DNA of 64,000 nt from positions 310,001 through 374,000 of the forward strand of contig CAVSIY010000004.1 of assembly GCA_963728165.1 (NCBI GenBank). The letters run 5' to 3'. This document shows positions 1 through 10,502 of the stretch, piece after piece. Source of the stretch: Hyphomicrobium_A sp963728165 (GTDB taxonomy: Bacteria > Pseudomonadota > Alphaproteobacteria > Rhizobiales > Hyphomicrobiaceae). How positions within the stretch are numbered: the first letter of the stretch is position 1; every line of letters begins with the position of its first letter. Below the pieces are notes generated by a model. The model was given only the letters and a program-made list of their open reading frames with translations. It did not search any database and was not told the origin of the DNA. A program made the position numbers and the translations under genes.

Positions 1-736
1 CCAGCTCGCCCGCCAGATACGACGACCCGACCTCCTGCCAGGTGTATTTGTCCACCTCGCCGCGGAAGAAGCGCGTGCGATCGGTACCCTTTTCGCGAAT
101 GATCTCGGCCCGGATCACGAGCTCCGGATCATTGACGAGGAGCGCGCCGCCTTCGCCCGAGGTGATGTTCTTGGTCTCGTGGAAGCTGTAGGTGCCGATG
201 TCGCCGATGGCGCCGAGCGGCCGGCCCTTGTAGGTCGACATGACGCCCTGGGCGGCATCCTCGACGACGCGGAGGCCATGGCGGGCTGCGATCTTGAGCA
301 GCGCATCCATCTCGCAGGCGACGCCCGCGTAGTGGACCGCAACGATGGCCTTGGTGTTCGGGGTGATCGCCTGCTCCACCAGCCGCTCGTCGAGATTGAG
401 CGTGTCCTCGCGCACGTCCACGAACACCGGCGTCGCCCCGCGCAGCGCGAAAGCGTTGGCCGTGGAGACGAAGGTGTAGGACGGCATGATCACCTCGTCT
501 CCCGCCGCGCAGTCGAGGAGCAGAGCGGCAATCTCCAAGGCCGCAGTGCACGAGTGCGTGAGCAAGGCCTTGGTGCAGCCGGTGCGTTCCTCCAGCAAGG
601 CGTGGCAGCGCCGCGTGAACGGCCCGTCGCCGGCGAGCGCGCCGTCGAAGTGCGCCTGCGCGATGTAGAAAAGCTCCTTCCCCGTCATGTAAGGACGGTT
701 GAATGGGATCGACCGGTGCTCGGCGTCGGCTTTCAT
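1..736 (-). CDS. wecE: dTDP-4-amino-4,6-dideoxygalactose transaminase, WecE/RffA-like (3' end beyond window)
   Basis: The reading frame starts at ATG 736 with MKADAEHRSIPFNRPYMTG and stays open to the window edge, so the C-terminus is missing. It matches the PLP-dependent DegT/DnrJ/EryC1 sugar aminotransferase family. Visible motifs are GDEVIMPSYTFVSTANAF, the PLP aspartate stretch VVEDAAQGVMS, and SFHETKN, whose lysine should form the PLP aldimine, followed by GEGGALLVND. The near-colinear similarity to enterobacterial WecE/RffA suggests amination of a dTDP-4-keto-6-deoxyhexose for a surface glycan. It is the last visible gene of a minus-strand run after two wbqC-like genes. No frameshift was found. 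The exact sugar product is inference. Confidence 0.85.
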   Translation of the reverse strand, partial: MKADAEHRSIPFNRPYMTGKELFYIAQAHFDGALAGDGPFTRRCHALLEERTGCTKALLTHSCTAALEIAALLLDCAAGDEVIMPSYTFVSTANAFALRGATPVFVDVREDTLNLDERLVEQAITPNTKAIVAVHYAGVACEMDALLKIAARHGLRVVEDAAQGVMSTYKGRPLGAIGDIGTYSFHETKNITSGEGGALLVNDPELVIRAEIIREKGTDRTRFFRGEVDKYTWQEVGSSYLAGEL

Positions 737-892
737 TGCCACTCCACGGCAGGGCGCTACGTCGCGCGGTGATGCCTCCGCTTTAGGCTCTCCCAGCACC
801 GCTCTCAATCCTTTCTTGGCCTGTTGGTGACCGCGCCACACCTCTGCTCGTTCGCCCCGACAGGACTTGCCTCGCGATACGCGTGCGCGTCG

Positions 893-1661
893 TCATGGAC
901 GCGCAGCTGCTGTTTGCGGCTGCGGAGCGCGGCAATGGCCGTCAGGCTCGGCCAATGGCGGGAAGTAATCGCGCGCGCGGGGACCGGTGTTGAGCAGGAG
1001 GTCGATGATCGAGACGTTCGGCTCGAAGTCGCCCCACAGCTGCGGATAGGGTGGATAGCCTTCGTAGCTCATCCACGCGACGTCGACCCCATGCGCCTTG
1101 AACACGGACACATCGAGATACGACTTGGCGGCCGGTCCCACCAGATCGCGATCTGCGCCGACGGCCCAGACAGAGTGCGATGATGCGATCGATGCGGTCC
1201 ATGGCCATCAAAGCCTGCTGAGGCACTAATTCGGTGCAATGTACGATGGGGGTGGAAATACCGAGATACGCCGCAATCTCTTTGAGGAGTTGCGTGTTGA
1301 TTTGGGACAGCAGAGGCTCTGCTCCGAGGCTCTCCAACAATTGGAACAGCCACGGCGACACCTCCCGATATGCGGCGGCCCTTTTGTAGTTTTGCTTGAT
1401 GACCTCGATGTGCCTTGCCGCCCAATGCGGATCGGACACAACCGTCGCGTCGATCGCGACTGGGTTCTGGAGGCTGTGATGGACAGGTAGCGTGAGCCAC
1501 CGCGGACCGGATGCCGACTTGATGACGTTCCGGTTGCGCCAGTCTCTGTGGTATACTGGACAACATCGTAGAGGACGAAGACATCACTCCTGCGCATCAG
1601 GTCGAAGTAGCCGGCGCCAGGGGAGATAGTTCGACTGATTGATGACAACCGTCTTCGTCAT
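893..1661 (-). CDS. WbqC-family protein, copy 1 (frameshifted)
   Basis: The start is ATG 1661 with MTKTVVINQSNYLPW, the hallmark N-terminus of WbqC-like proteins found in O-antigen and capsule clusters, where they are linked to modified amino-sugar synthesis. The frame then breaks at about 1617 (one extra C in TGGCGCCGGC) and near 1545 (apparently one base missing before the DWRNRN-like motif). It breaks again near 1165, after which GPAAKSYLD and SYEGYPPYPQLWG continue to a stop at 893. Restored length is about 255 residues, normal for the family. Its neighbour at 1736-2472 is a paralogue sharing the same motifs throughout. The biochemical role of the family is not well defined. Confidence 0.75.
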
Positions 1662-1735
1662 GATCGGGTCAAGCGTCCGCTCAATGCCATCGAACCGTAA
1701 CTTCAGGCCTTCCGCGATTTGCTTCGACCCGTGCG

Positions 1736-2472
1736 TCACGCACCAAGGCCGGCACCAGGCTCGTCGAGCGGCGGGAAATACTCGCTCGCGCGGGCGCCGG
1801 TGTTGAGCAGGAGGTCGATAATTGAGACTTTCGGCTCGAAAGGCGCCCCACAGCTGCGGATAGACCGGATAGCCTTCGTAGCTCATCCAGGCGACATCGA
1901 TGCCATGCGCGTTAAACACGGGCTCATCCAGATATGACTTTGCAGCCGGCCCCGAAAGATAGCAGGTCGCGCCAGCCGCCTGACAGATCGCGAGAGTTCG
2001 CATGTTCTTGTCCAGATCCCTCAACTCTGGCGCGGTACCGAGCTCGCTGGCCTCGATGATCGGTGTCGCGATGTGCAGACGAGCTGCGATCTCCTTGAGA
2101 AGCCGAAAGTTGATACGGGAGAGGAATTGCTCCGCTTTGAGGCTCTCCAGCAGCTCGAACAGCCAAGGCGAGATCTCTTTGTACGCTGCGGCACGACCGT
2201 AGCAACTCTTCAGGGCCATGATGTGCTTTGTGGCCCAACGGATATTGACGACCATTGCCTCGTCGATCGTAATGCTATGAGAAAGCGGTGCCGGATAGGT
2301 ACCGTCAGCCACATGGTCCCCGACCGTCCCTTGACCAGGTTGCGGTTGCGCCAGTCTTTCACGGTGTACTGGACTGCATCGGAAACGACGAAGAGATCGC
2401 TTCGCCGAATAAGTCGAAGTAGCCTCTCCAAGGCAGGTAGTTCGATTGGATTATTACGATGGTTTTTGGCAT
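1736..2472 (-). CDS. WbqC-family protein, copy 2 (frameshifted)
   Basis: The start is ATG 2472, MPKTIVIIQSNYLPWRGYFD, followed by IRRSDLFVVSDAVQYTVKDWRNRN, ISPWLFELLESLKAEQFLSRI and GPAAKSYLDEPVF, all typical of WbqC proteins. The frame is broken near 2425 (GACTTATTCGG appears to lack one base), near 2300, and near 1840 before the terminal IIDLLLNTGARASEYFPP. The stop is TGA at 1736-1738. The restored protein is about 245 residues. It lies 74 bases upstream of copy 1 in the same direction and shares nearly all its motifs, so the pair arose by tandem duplication. Function: a surface-sugar biosynthesis role is inferred from family context only. Confidence 0.75.
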
Positions 2473-2638
2473 GACTGCTCAACTGCTGTCAGTTGCCGCG
2501 GCAATGAGGTCGTGGCCGCATCGCAGATTTCTGCGCCTGCGATATCAGACCTTGCCTGCATAAGCCCTTGATGGTCAGCTTGCGCCGGCGCCACTGGCGT
2601 CGAACTGAGATGCGCAGTTCTCGGGCATTCAACACGCG

Positions 2639-3689
2639 TCATGCAGTGACTGAAGGTGGGTCTGGCTCGCCCCAGATTGGAGTGTGTCGTACTCCTGTGT
2701 ACATCTTCGATGCGCGCCTGCCCTCCGGGCATCGCGGAAATCCCCGTGAATAGACAGGGTTGCGCACTCTATAGGCTTCCTTCACGATTGCATGCGGCCG
2801 CTGCTTGACCTCGTAAAAGACCTTCGCCAGGTAGATGGCGATGATGCCGTTGGCGAAGATGTTCATACCCCCGATGATGAGGATCGCCGCCATCGTCGAG
2901 GACCAGCCCGCGACCGGCACACCGAACACGAGCTTCTGGGCCACGATGACCGCTGTGTAGCTGAGCGCCAATGCGCACACCGCCGTGCCCATGACGGCGA
3001 TGCCGATCAGCGGGCGCGTCGAGAACGACGTAATGCCGTTGATCGCCATCGATAAGAGCCGCACCAGGGTATAGTTCGTCGGGCTGCGATCGTATTTGAC
3101 GACGCTCACCGGCATCTGCGCGAACCCGCACATAGAGAAGATGCCGTCGATGAAGAGCTCACGCTCCTTGAACTGGAGAACGGCATCGACATAGCGCCGG
3201 CGCATGAGGCGCGCATTCAAGACGTTCTCGCGGAAACTTCGACCCAGCCAGCAGCCGCATCAACCTGAAGAAGAGCCCGCGGCCCAGCCGGTATATGAGC
3301 CCGCGCTTCTTCTTGTGGGCCTGCACGCCGTAGACGACGTCACAGCCCGACGTCAGCATCTCGGTATAGAAGCGCGCGATCCACTCCGGCTCGTCCTCCA
3401 GATCGCTGTCCATCAGGAATACGAGGTCGCCGGTGGCCGCGCCCAGTCCGACCATGACGGCACGGTCCTGCCCGTAGTTGCGCGCCAGATCGATGACGAC
3501 GACGTTCGGGTCACGCATGGCGACGCGCCCGGCAACGGCGATATCATCGCCGGGGCTGCCGTCGTTTACGAAGACGATCTCGTGCTCGAAGTCCTCGTCG
3601 ATGGAATGAATGGTCTCGACGCAGCGCGCATAGAGCTCCTCAATATACGGAGCCGATCGGTAGAGTGGTGCTACGACCGAAATTTTCAT
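2639..3689 (-). CDS. GtrB-like polyprenyl-phosphate glycosyltransferase (frameshifted)
   Basis: The start is ATG 3689. The N-terminal GT2 domain shows ISVVAPLYRSAPYIEELY, VNDGSPGDD, NYGQDRAVMVG and the catalytic-metal region FLMDSDLEDEPEW. One frameshift near 3225 separates it from the C-terminal half. That half has two membrane spans (around RPLIGIAVMGTAVCALALSY and AILIIGGMNIFANGIIAIY) and ends with VKQRPHAIVKE, typical of GtrB/DPM1-like enzymes. Such proteins load a hexose onto undecaprenyl phosphate at the inner membrane for later transfer to a glycan. The multi-span protein encoded divergently from 3959 could be the matching transferase; that pairing is inference. Confidence 0.8.
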
Positions 3690-3958
3690 GGAACTCACGC
3701 AAAACTAAAAGCACAAACTGCGCCCCAGCAAATCCTGCGCCCTAACGCGTTAGCGGCGGATCCAGTCGGAAATTTGCCCCCCGCGAGTAAAAGCAAACAC
3801 GATTGTTGCGCCCCGAATCAACCACAGCGGCCCGTGCGCCATGTTAACCAACGCCATGTTGCCGCTGCGCCACATATCATACCCAGCCGCCAGTCTTTGC
3901 GCTACTCCACAATGGTGAAAGTGGCCGACCCGGCCTTGCGTGCACTGAAGGACTTTGG

Positions 3959-5590
3959 ATGAGCTCGCGTTGCCGACCCGGTCCTTCGAGAAGGACAGGT
4001 GCGACCGGGTTCTGGTCTTGTCTCCGCTGCCGCGGCCGTGGCGCTGTTTGCCGCCGGGCTCGTGCTCTATGTGCCGCTCTGGGAGTTGAACGTCGACGTC
4101 GGCATGTCGATGATCGCCCACGGCTACGGCATCGCCGCAACGCCGTCGCCGCTCTTGCTCTTATCAAAACGTGCTGGTCGGCTATCTCCTGCAGGTGCTT
4201 CCGACGATTGACGGCGTGCTTGCCTATTCCTGGCTGGAACTGGCGCTCATGCTCGTTTCGGGCTGGGCGCTACTCTATTTCGTCGCCGCTCAGGCGGCGC
4301 ATTCTGGCTGGCCGCCGCCGCGCTGGCGCTTGTCTTTGCCCGTATCGTGGCCGCGCCGCAGTTCACCATTACGTCCGGCCTCGCAGCGGCGGCAGGCGCG
4401 CTGGCATGCCTTTCCTACACGCGAACGCAAAGCCTCGGAGCGCTTGCCGCAGGAGCAATCCTCATCGTCATCGGCTACCTCGTCCGCTCAGAGGAAGCGC
4501 TCTTCGTGTTGATCGTTGCAGTGCCGCTCGTGCGCTGGAAAGAGGTCTGCATCGGCCGCGCAGAGATCGTCACCGGCGCGCTCGTGGTCGGGATCGTGTT
4601 GTTTGCCACGCTGATCGACTATCAGCACTATGCCGGACCGGAGTGGGCCGCCTTCCACGCGCTCGATCCCCTTCGGGGTTGGCTCACCGACTACAACTTC
4701 GCCGATTATATCCTCGAGCATCCCGAGCAAATGCATGCGAACGGCTTCAGCAAGAATGAGACATCCTGCTGATCGCCGATTGGTTCTATTTCGATCCCGC
4801 AGTGTCGAGCCCGGCGCGATTGCAGGCGCTGATCTCGAGCTTGCCCACTGAGTACAGATTGGTTGAGAACCTGTTCCGGGCTGGAGAGGCGGTGAGGGCG
4901 CTCGCCGACCCGACAATTGCCCCGTTGACGATCGCTGCCGCGGTTTTGTCGCTGCTGTCGCGCTGTTGGATCAGGGCAATCGTCGCATGGGCTCTCTTTT
5001 TATCGGTCATAATCGCATTCGGCCTCGATGGTCGGCCGGCCGTACTCCACACGTACTACCCGGTCCCCGTCCTGCTGCTGTTCGCCAGCCTCGAAAGCGG
5101 TTTGCGCCCCGAGGTGCGCAAACCGATGTACCGGGTGATCCCGTGGACCGTGTTGCTCGGCGCGCTCGCGATGATGCTGAGCGTCAATGTCTCCGAGAAC
5201 AAGATGTTGCGGGAGCGCTCGGAGCTGCGCGCGAGGACTTGGGCAAGCTCGACCGGAGCAAGATCTATGTCAATTGGGGAGCATCACTTCCCTCAGAGCT
5301 CGCCTTTCCGGTGCTGGCGCGCGACACCGACGCGCTCGCCTTTCGCCATTACGGGCTGGTAATTGGGAAATTCGCCGACCGCCATCGCACTCGCGATATT
5401 CAAGGGATCAGGCTGGCGCGATCTCACCGACCGGATCGCCCATGATCGCGACATTCCCTTCGTAGCAACGGCATCCGATATCGCGCTTCTTGCCGCCGAC
5501 CGTCGCGAGCACCACAACAAGAATTTGGCGTCTCGCGTGGAGCACTTGAACACCTTCGATGTCTATTACGTGACGTGCGGAGGCGGCTGA
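3959..5590 (+). CDS. Polytopic membrane protein, GT-C glycosyltransferase-like (frameshifted)
   Basis: A likely start is ATG 3959, though the first codons are in a different frame from the body. Translation yields repeated hydrophobic segments, for example SAAAAVALFAAGLVLYVPLW, the MVSGWALLYFVAA region, ALVVGIVLFATLIDYQHY and the YPVPVLLLFASLESG region. A soluble C-terminus ends in HLNTFDVYYVTCGGG. At least five frame changes are needed (near 3990, 4160, 4310, 4765 and 5240), so it is either error-ridden or decaying. The topology, many spans followed by a roughly 130-residue soluble tail, resembles the protein at 6619-8709 and lipid-linked-sugar-using GT-C enzymes. No catalytic motif could be assigned with confidence. 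Confidence 0.5.
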
Positions 5591-5604
5591 ACAGAACGGC
5601 CCGA

Positions 5605-6558
5605 TTAGGCAGCTGCTTCCAGAACGATGTCGCAGATCCGCTCCGCCTGCTCGGCGGTAAAGTAGTGGTCGTTGAAAAGATTGACGATTTCATCTGCCAG
5701 GTCCTCGCAATGCGGGGCGCGTGCCTTGCGACATCGATCTCCCGCCAGTGACGCATAATGCGAGCTCGCAAACAGACCCGCCGCAAAGATGGATGTCACC
5801 ACCCGCTGTTTGTTCGGTACGCGCACATTGAAGCGCCAAGTCTGATACCGATCGGGCAACTGCCAGTCTTCAGGCAGGCGCGCCGCATAGATCTCGTTCA
5901 GGGCCTGGCGGTGGCGCAATGAGCCGGTCAACGCCGATTCGATCTGCTGGCAGCGGTTCACCCACACGGATAAGGGGCCATTCGTCGCCAGCCAATCGCT
6001 GTCCTCATAGACAAATCTCCTCCGCTCTTGCACGGCCCGTTTGTAGCCCGCGTCCAGAGCGGCGAGATGCGCCGGATCGAATTGCAGGACCGAAGCATGG
6101 AATTCAAACTCGTCCTTGACAAAAGCGTAGCCGCCTCCGCCTTGTAACTCGACAATCTTGGTGTAGCCGGTGCTGTAAAGAGTGATGTCTGCGGGTGAGG
6201 ACGGATCGGGGACAAGATCGGGAATACACAGGCAACGATCGTCAATGAGAACCAAATCGCGAGCGGTCGATTGAAGCTTGGCAAATAGCTCCCGCGGCGT
6301 GAAAGGATCTCCATAGGGATGTGCGTACAGCAGTCCGCCATACTTGTGCGTTCGAGCGAGCTCGATTGCGTGATCAAGATCGAGAGCAAGCGTCGCTGGC
6401 GAGATATCGACAAGCTCGAAGGGAACCTGCGCCTTCTTGAACGTTATCGCTACGATGGGGCAGATGTTGGCGGGCAATAGCCACGGGCGCTTGTCGGCGC
6501 GGTGCGCCAGGACGCTGTGAAGAATCGCCGAAGCGCGGGGAGCTTGAACCACTTTCAC
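5605..6558 (-). CDS. DegT-like PLP-dependent aminotransferase, divergent and short
   Basis: This is an intact 317-residue ORF starting MKVVQAPRASAILHS. Fold-type-I aminotransferase features are visible: PANICPIVAITFKKAQ near the N-terminus, LVLIDDRCLCIPD (cofactor aspartate region, about residue 105) and YSTGYTKIVELQGGGGYAF. The last stands where DegT enzymes have their SFH-TK-GEGG signature, and the candidate PLP lysine is retained. It is shorter than the usual 370-400 residues of the family. The stop is only 15 bases beyond the convergent stop of the membrane protein at 5590. Substrate unknown; a modified sugar is the obvious guess from the neighbourhood. Confidence 0.65.
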   Translation of the reverse strand: MKVVQAPRASAILHSVLAHRADKRPWLLPANICPIVAITFKKAQVPFELVDISPATLALDLDHAIELARTHKYGGLLYAHPYGDPFTPRELFAKLQSTARDLVLIDDRCLCIPDLVPDPSSPADITLYSTGYTKIVELQGGGGYAFVKDEFEFHASVLQFDPAHLAALDAGYKRAVQERRRFVYEDSDWLATNGPLSVWVNRCQQIESALTGSLRHRQALNEIYAARLPEDWQLPDRYQTWRFNVRVPNKQRVVTSIFAAGLFASSHYASLAGDRCRKARAPHCEDLADEIVNLFNDHYFTAEQAERICDIVLEAAA

Positions 6559-6618
6559 ACTTGACCCTCTGTCGAGACCTACCGCTTGTTGGCTTCTCTC
6601 GCGAATGCGGCGTCGTCT

Positions 6619-8709
6619 CTAATGCGAGCGACCACCGATCCGATAGACAGCGATATTGGAACCCGCAAACTCCGCACGGCGATGATCCGGGTCGAAGCGC
6701 GGGCCGGTCGTCCCGACCCATACGTACCACGTCACCCCGTGCGGGCTTAGAGCAGCCACGACCTCATCGAGGTCGCTGGCGGCGTCCACCTGCTGCAGCA
6801 CCCCAAGCCGGCGCTCGGCATATTGGCGCGTCCGCTCGCCGGTGAGGACCTGGTCCTTGTAGCGGGCGAGGGAAGTTGGAACTCCGGTCAGGCTGGTAAT
6901 TTCCGTGGCCTCGTCGACCAGGCCCTGCTCCGTGTCGACCGGGCCGACAGCCACGATGTCGCCAGCATTGGACTTGAGCCTTATCGCGCGCGCTGCCGCT
7001 ACGATGCTCGGATTCAGGGGCACGTTGAAATTGTTTTTCGCCCATCCTACGCGCGCCACTGCCGGATCGACCCCGATAACATCGACGAGCACCATCACGC
7101 CCGCCGCAATCGCCAGCGATGCTGCCGCGATCCACGAAGGTCGCGCCGGGACGCGCCACATGAGCCTCACGGCATAGGCGCAGGTCCAAATGACAATCAC
7201 CATGTACAAGAGCACGAAAGGCCGGTGCTGGTACTCGGTGACGTCGCCCCAGCGAGAGGCGGGTGCCAGCAGCGTGACCACGACGAACACAACCAGCAAC
7301 AAGAGCGGGAGCGCATCGATCGCATCCCAGCCCTTCGATTTCACCGCAAGGATGAGTGCCAAGGGGTAGGCGAGGACGAAGCCCCCGAGCATAGCTGGAA
7401 CGATCAGCGCGGTTCCCACCAATGTCGCCCCGACTTGCCCAAGCGTCTCGAGCAAGCGCGCATATACGCCGGCGTATGCCGTCGGCTCCTGCCCCACGTG
7501 AACGAAATAGACGTAGCGGACGACCGTGGAGTTGGCGAGCCACAGCCGCTGCAAGGGTTCGACCGCGATGAGAGCGACGATCATCGCCGCCAGCACGAGG
7601 AGACCGAGCGGCCAGAGGATCGTTGCCTTGCGGCGTGCAAAGGGCGTTGCCAGGAGGAGGGTGCCGAGCACCGCCGGCGCCAGCCACACGAAGAAGTGGG
7701 CTCTGAGCTCGATCACCGCGACGATCATGAGGATCGCCAGCGCGAGTACACGGGCGTTTCCAGACCGGAACCAGACGACGAGCAGCATGAGGCCGACAGC
7801 GCTTGCGGCGAGACCGTAACCGCTGCCGGGGTTGGTGAAGATCAGCCAATGAAACCCGAAGAAGCCATTCTCGAGCCCATAGTGCGATGCATCCGGCACG
7901 AGGGTCAGGACCGCGAGCGCCAGCACGCCGGCGCGGCGCCCCGCCATCTCGGAGGCGAGCGCGTACGCCGATATCGCTGCAAGGAAGAGGCCGAGCGGCA
8001 ACAGCACGGCTGTGGCGATCGTGAGGCCCGTTGCGTCGACCACGCCGAGGAGCGCCGCCGGCAGTTGATAACTGCCGTAATGGTAGAAGCTCAGAGGTGC
8101 GCCCGACAGCAGGATGTGGCCCCGCCCTGCCGCGATCGAATTGCCGAAGTTGGCGACGAGGGTGCCATGGATGTAGTAGTCGTTCCAGAGCGGCAACCTG
8201 CCGGTCGACAGCAGCGTCGGCACCGCCTCGGCCGCACCGCGGCAGCCCACCGCGATGATGACGGCGATCGCGCCCAGGACCGCGAGATCGGCAGCGAAGA
8301 ACCGATCGGTCGTCGCAGCGCGCTTGCAAAGCACCGCCGCAGCGGCAAAGACCAGCAAGCCCCAGACAATGAATGCCGCGCCCGCGGTGGCGCCCGTGAC
8401 GAGGACGGCCGCGACCAGGACAATCGAGGTCAGAACCGACCCGACACTGACGGCAACGAGCGGCCGGGCAACGAGCTCGTCGACGCGCGCCAGGCAGAGC
8501 GCGCATTCGCCAGCCAAGACGACGACGAGCGAGCCGAGCCCCATGGCCAAGAGCGCCCACAGGCTCAAGTCGACGTCCGCAAAACGTAGCAGCGCCGCAA
8601 GCAGGATCGTGACGACGGCCGCTGTGGCCATCCATCCCGCGTAGAGCTGCAGGTATGCGCGCAACGGCCCGATCATCTCTCTTAGCGACGGGACCACCAG
8701 CCCCCTCAT
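6619..8709 (-). CDS. Large polytopic membrane protein, GT-C-like, unknown substrate
   Basis: An uninterrupted frame of about 696 residues from ATG 8709 (an internal ATG at 8676 is an alternative start). There are roughly a dozen or more hydrophobic spans. The periplasmic-type loop after LLSTGRLPLWNDYYIHGTLV carries aromatic and charged residues, and HYGLENGFFGFHW lies mid-protein. The last 180 residues are soluble (NPSIVAAARAIRLKSNAGD through VAVYRIGG-like end). The layout resembles bacterial membrane glycosyltransferases and YfhO/PMT-like GT-C proteins, but no named family was recognised. It is transcribed away from the sulfatase at 9061, and its size and intact frame suggest a functional gene. 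Confidence 0.6.
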   Translation of the reverse strand: MRGLVVPSLREMIGPLRAYLQLYAGWMATAAVVTILLAALLRFADVDLSLWALLAMGLGSLVVVLAGECALCLARVDELVARPLVAVSVGSVLTSIVLVAAVLVTGATAGAAFIVWGLLVFAAAAVLCKRAATTDRFFAADLAVLGAIAVIIAVGCRGAAEAVPTLLSTGRLPLWNDYYIHGTLVANFGNSIAAGRGHILLSGAPLSFYHYGSYQLPAALLGVVDATGLTIATAVLLPLGLFLAAISAYALASEMAGRRAGVLALAVLTLVPDASHYGLENGFFGFHWLIFTNPGSGYGLAASAVGLMLLVVWFRSGNARVLALAILMIVAVIELRAHFFVWLAPAVLGTLLLATPFARRKATILWPLGLLVLAAMIVALIAVEPLQRLWLANSTVVRYVYFVHVGQEPTAYAGVYARLLETLGQVGATLVGTALIVPAMLGGFVLAYPLALILAVKSKGWDAIDALPLLLLVVFVVVTLLAPASRWGDVTEYQHRPFVLLYMVIVIWTCAYAVRLMWRVPARPSWIAAASLAIAAGVMVLVDVIGVDPAVARVGWAKNNFNVPLNPSIVAAARAIRLKSNAGDIVAVGPVDTEQGLVDEATEITSLTGVPTSLARYKDQVLTGERTRQYAERRLGVLQQVDAASDLDEVVAALSPHGVTWYVWVGTTGPRFDPDHRRAEFAGSNIAVYRIGGRSH

Positions 8710-9060
8710 CCCGTGCCGAGCGGGCCCCCACGCCAAAGTTCGGGCCCAAGCTCGGGCACCGTCCCCCACGTGTCTCTCCCTCATTTGCGCCGCGCCTTTA
8801 TAGACCCCCGCGCCCAAGTGCGACAACTCGGCACCAGCTCCCCGTGCTGGTTTGCGCGCAACGCGGTAAATCCGGACGCGGCATTTTGCGCGTTAAGCCA
8901 AGGGCGGCGCCGATATGGCGCCTCCTCGGCGGCAGCTGTATGGTGCCCGCAAGCAAGAGAACCTGTGCGTGGGACGCAAGCGCTGCTGCGTGCCGCATCG
9001 CCAGAATGGCGCGCCAGCTCGCATTGCAAAGGGGGATTGCCGCATGTTCAAGGTGGCCCG
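8710..9060. other. Intergenic region between divergent genes
   Basis: This 351-base gap separates the minus-strand membrane protein and the plus-strand sulfatase, so it should contain both promoters. I see no coding frame with family-like sequence; the open frames here are GC-rich shadows. A purine-rich ribosome binding site (AAGGTGG) precedes the sulfatase start. Confidence 0.5.
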
Positions 9061-10502
9061 ATGCCGATAACGAGGCGTGGGTTCTTGTCGGGCACGGGCG
9101 CTGCCGCCGCGTCGTCGAGAACGCTGTCGATGGCGCGGGCGCAAGGCGCCGCGGCCGATCCCGGCCGACCCTGGAACGTTCCTGTGCTGATTGCCGACGA
9201 CCTGCGCTTCGACGCCATGGGCGCAATGCTCAATCGCATCGTGCGGACGCCCAACCTCGATGCGCTCGCCACGCGCGGCGTCTTGTTCTCCGACTACTTT
9301 GTCACGACGTCCATCTGCCCCACCAGCCGCGCCAGCATGTATCTCGGCCAGTATGCCCACCGCCACAAGATCTGGGATTTCGCCACGCCGTTGTCGGAAA
9401 GCCAGATGGATCTCAGCTACTTCAATCTGTTCCGCGACACCCACAAGGTCGGCTTCGTCGGCAAGTGGGGGCTCGGCGATCCCTTGCCCACGCAGCACTT
9501 CGACTATTGGGGCGGGTACTCGGGCCAGGGGCTCTACTTCGAGACTTCCCGAGCACAAAGACCGGCATATGACGCAGAGGAACACCGACAAGGCGGTGGC
9601 ATTCATCGAGGACACGCTTGCGCAAAACAAAGCGTTCAACCTCACGCTCTGCTACAAGGCCCCGCATCCCCAGGGACTTCACGGTCCCGGAGTTCCAGCC
9701 CGAACATGAGTTCAGCGACTCCGTTCGAACGTCACCATGCCGCGGCCGGCGACGGCGACCGAACGCCACTTCGAGCGGCTGCCCGGCTTCTTGCGCACGT
9801 CTGAATTGCGCAAGCGAGCCGGTGACCGCGTTTCGGCAACGAGGAGAGCTTCCAGGAGACGATACGCGAATACTATCGCCTGGTGTCGGGCGTCGATGCC
9901 TCCGTCGGCGAGATCGTCGACCACCTCGCCAAGAGGGGGGAGCTCGACAACACGCTCATCATGTTCACCTCCGACAACGGCTTCATGTTCGGCGAGCACG
10001 GGCTCGCCGGCAAATGGTGGATGTTTGAGGAATTGATCCGCGTCCCCTTGCTGGTCTGCCCACCGCGCGCAGTCGGCGCGCCGGTTGGGCGTCTCGTTCA
10101 TGCGGTGACGCTCAACGTCGACCTGCAGCCGACGCTGCTCGCGGCCTTCGGCAAACCCGTTCCGACCGCCACCCAGGGCAAGAGCTTCTGGCCGGTGATC
10201 GAGGGGACGGCCGACGGCGTGCGCGATGAGTTCTACTATGAGCACTTCTTCGATCATCCCACCATCAGCAAGAGCGAAGGCGTGCGCACCAAAGAGTGGA
10301 AGTACATCGCCTGGCCGGGCCAGCACGAGCACGAGGAGATGCTCTTCAACCTGATCGAGGATCCGCAGGAGGAGACCGATCTTGCCGGCGATTTGCATTA
10401 TGCCGAGCGCAAGGCCCAACTGCGCCAGCGGATGCTGACATTGAAGCACGACCTCGATCCCGGACCGGCGCCCCCCAGCCGGCTTTCAGCCGCTCGCATT
10501 GA
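9061..10502 (+). CDS. Tat-exported sulfatase (frameshifted)
   Basis: The start is ATG 9061 behind AAGGTGG. The N-terminus MPITRRGFLSGTGAAAASS is a twin-arginine signal with Ala-X-Ala-like cleavage near residue 28. The metal-binding ADDLR lies at about residue 45 and SICPTSRAS at about 84. The cysteine (about residue 86) is the expected formylglycine site, but the motif reads C-P-T-S-R rather than the textbook C-X-P-X-R. After VGKWGLGDPLPTQHFDYWG the frame breaks near 9545 and 9680-9840. It resumes with ESFQETIREYYRLVSGVD, FTSDNGFMFGEHGL and KWKYI-type C-terminal motifs. The end is uncertain: with one correction in the C-run at 10471 it stops at 10502, overlapping the convergent wzt. A periplasmic glycan-sulfate substrate is inferred. 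Confidence 0.75.

Noticed and set aside
6823..8589. A 588-codon plus-strand frame opposite the large membrane protein
   Set aside because: It is almost entirely Arg, Asp, His, Glu and Gln, the usual look of an antisense frame across hydrophobic codons.
8655..9804. Long plus-strand frames starting before the sulfatase
   Set aside because: The residues before MPITRRGFLSG are low-quality and lie antisense to the membrane protein gene or its upstream region. The Tat signal and ribosome binding site fix the sulfatase start at 9061.
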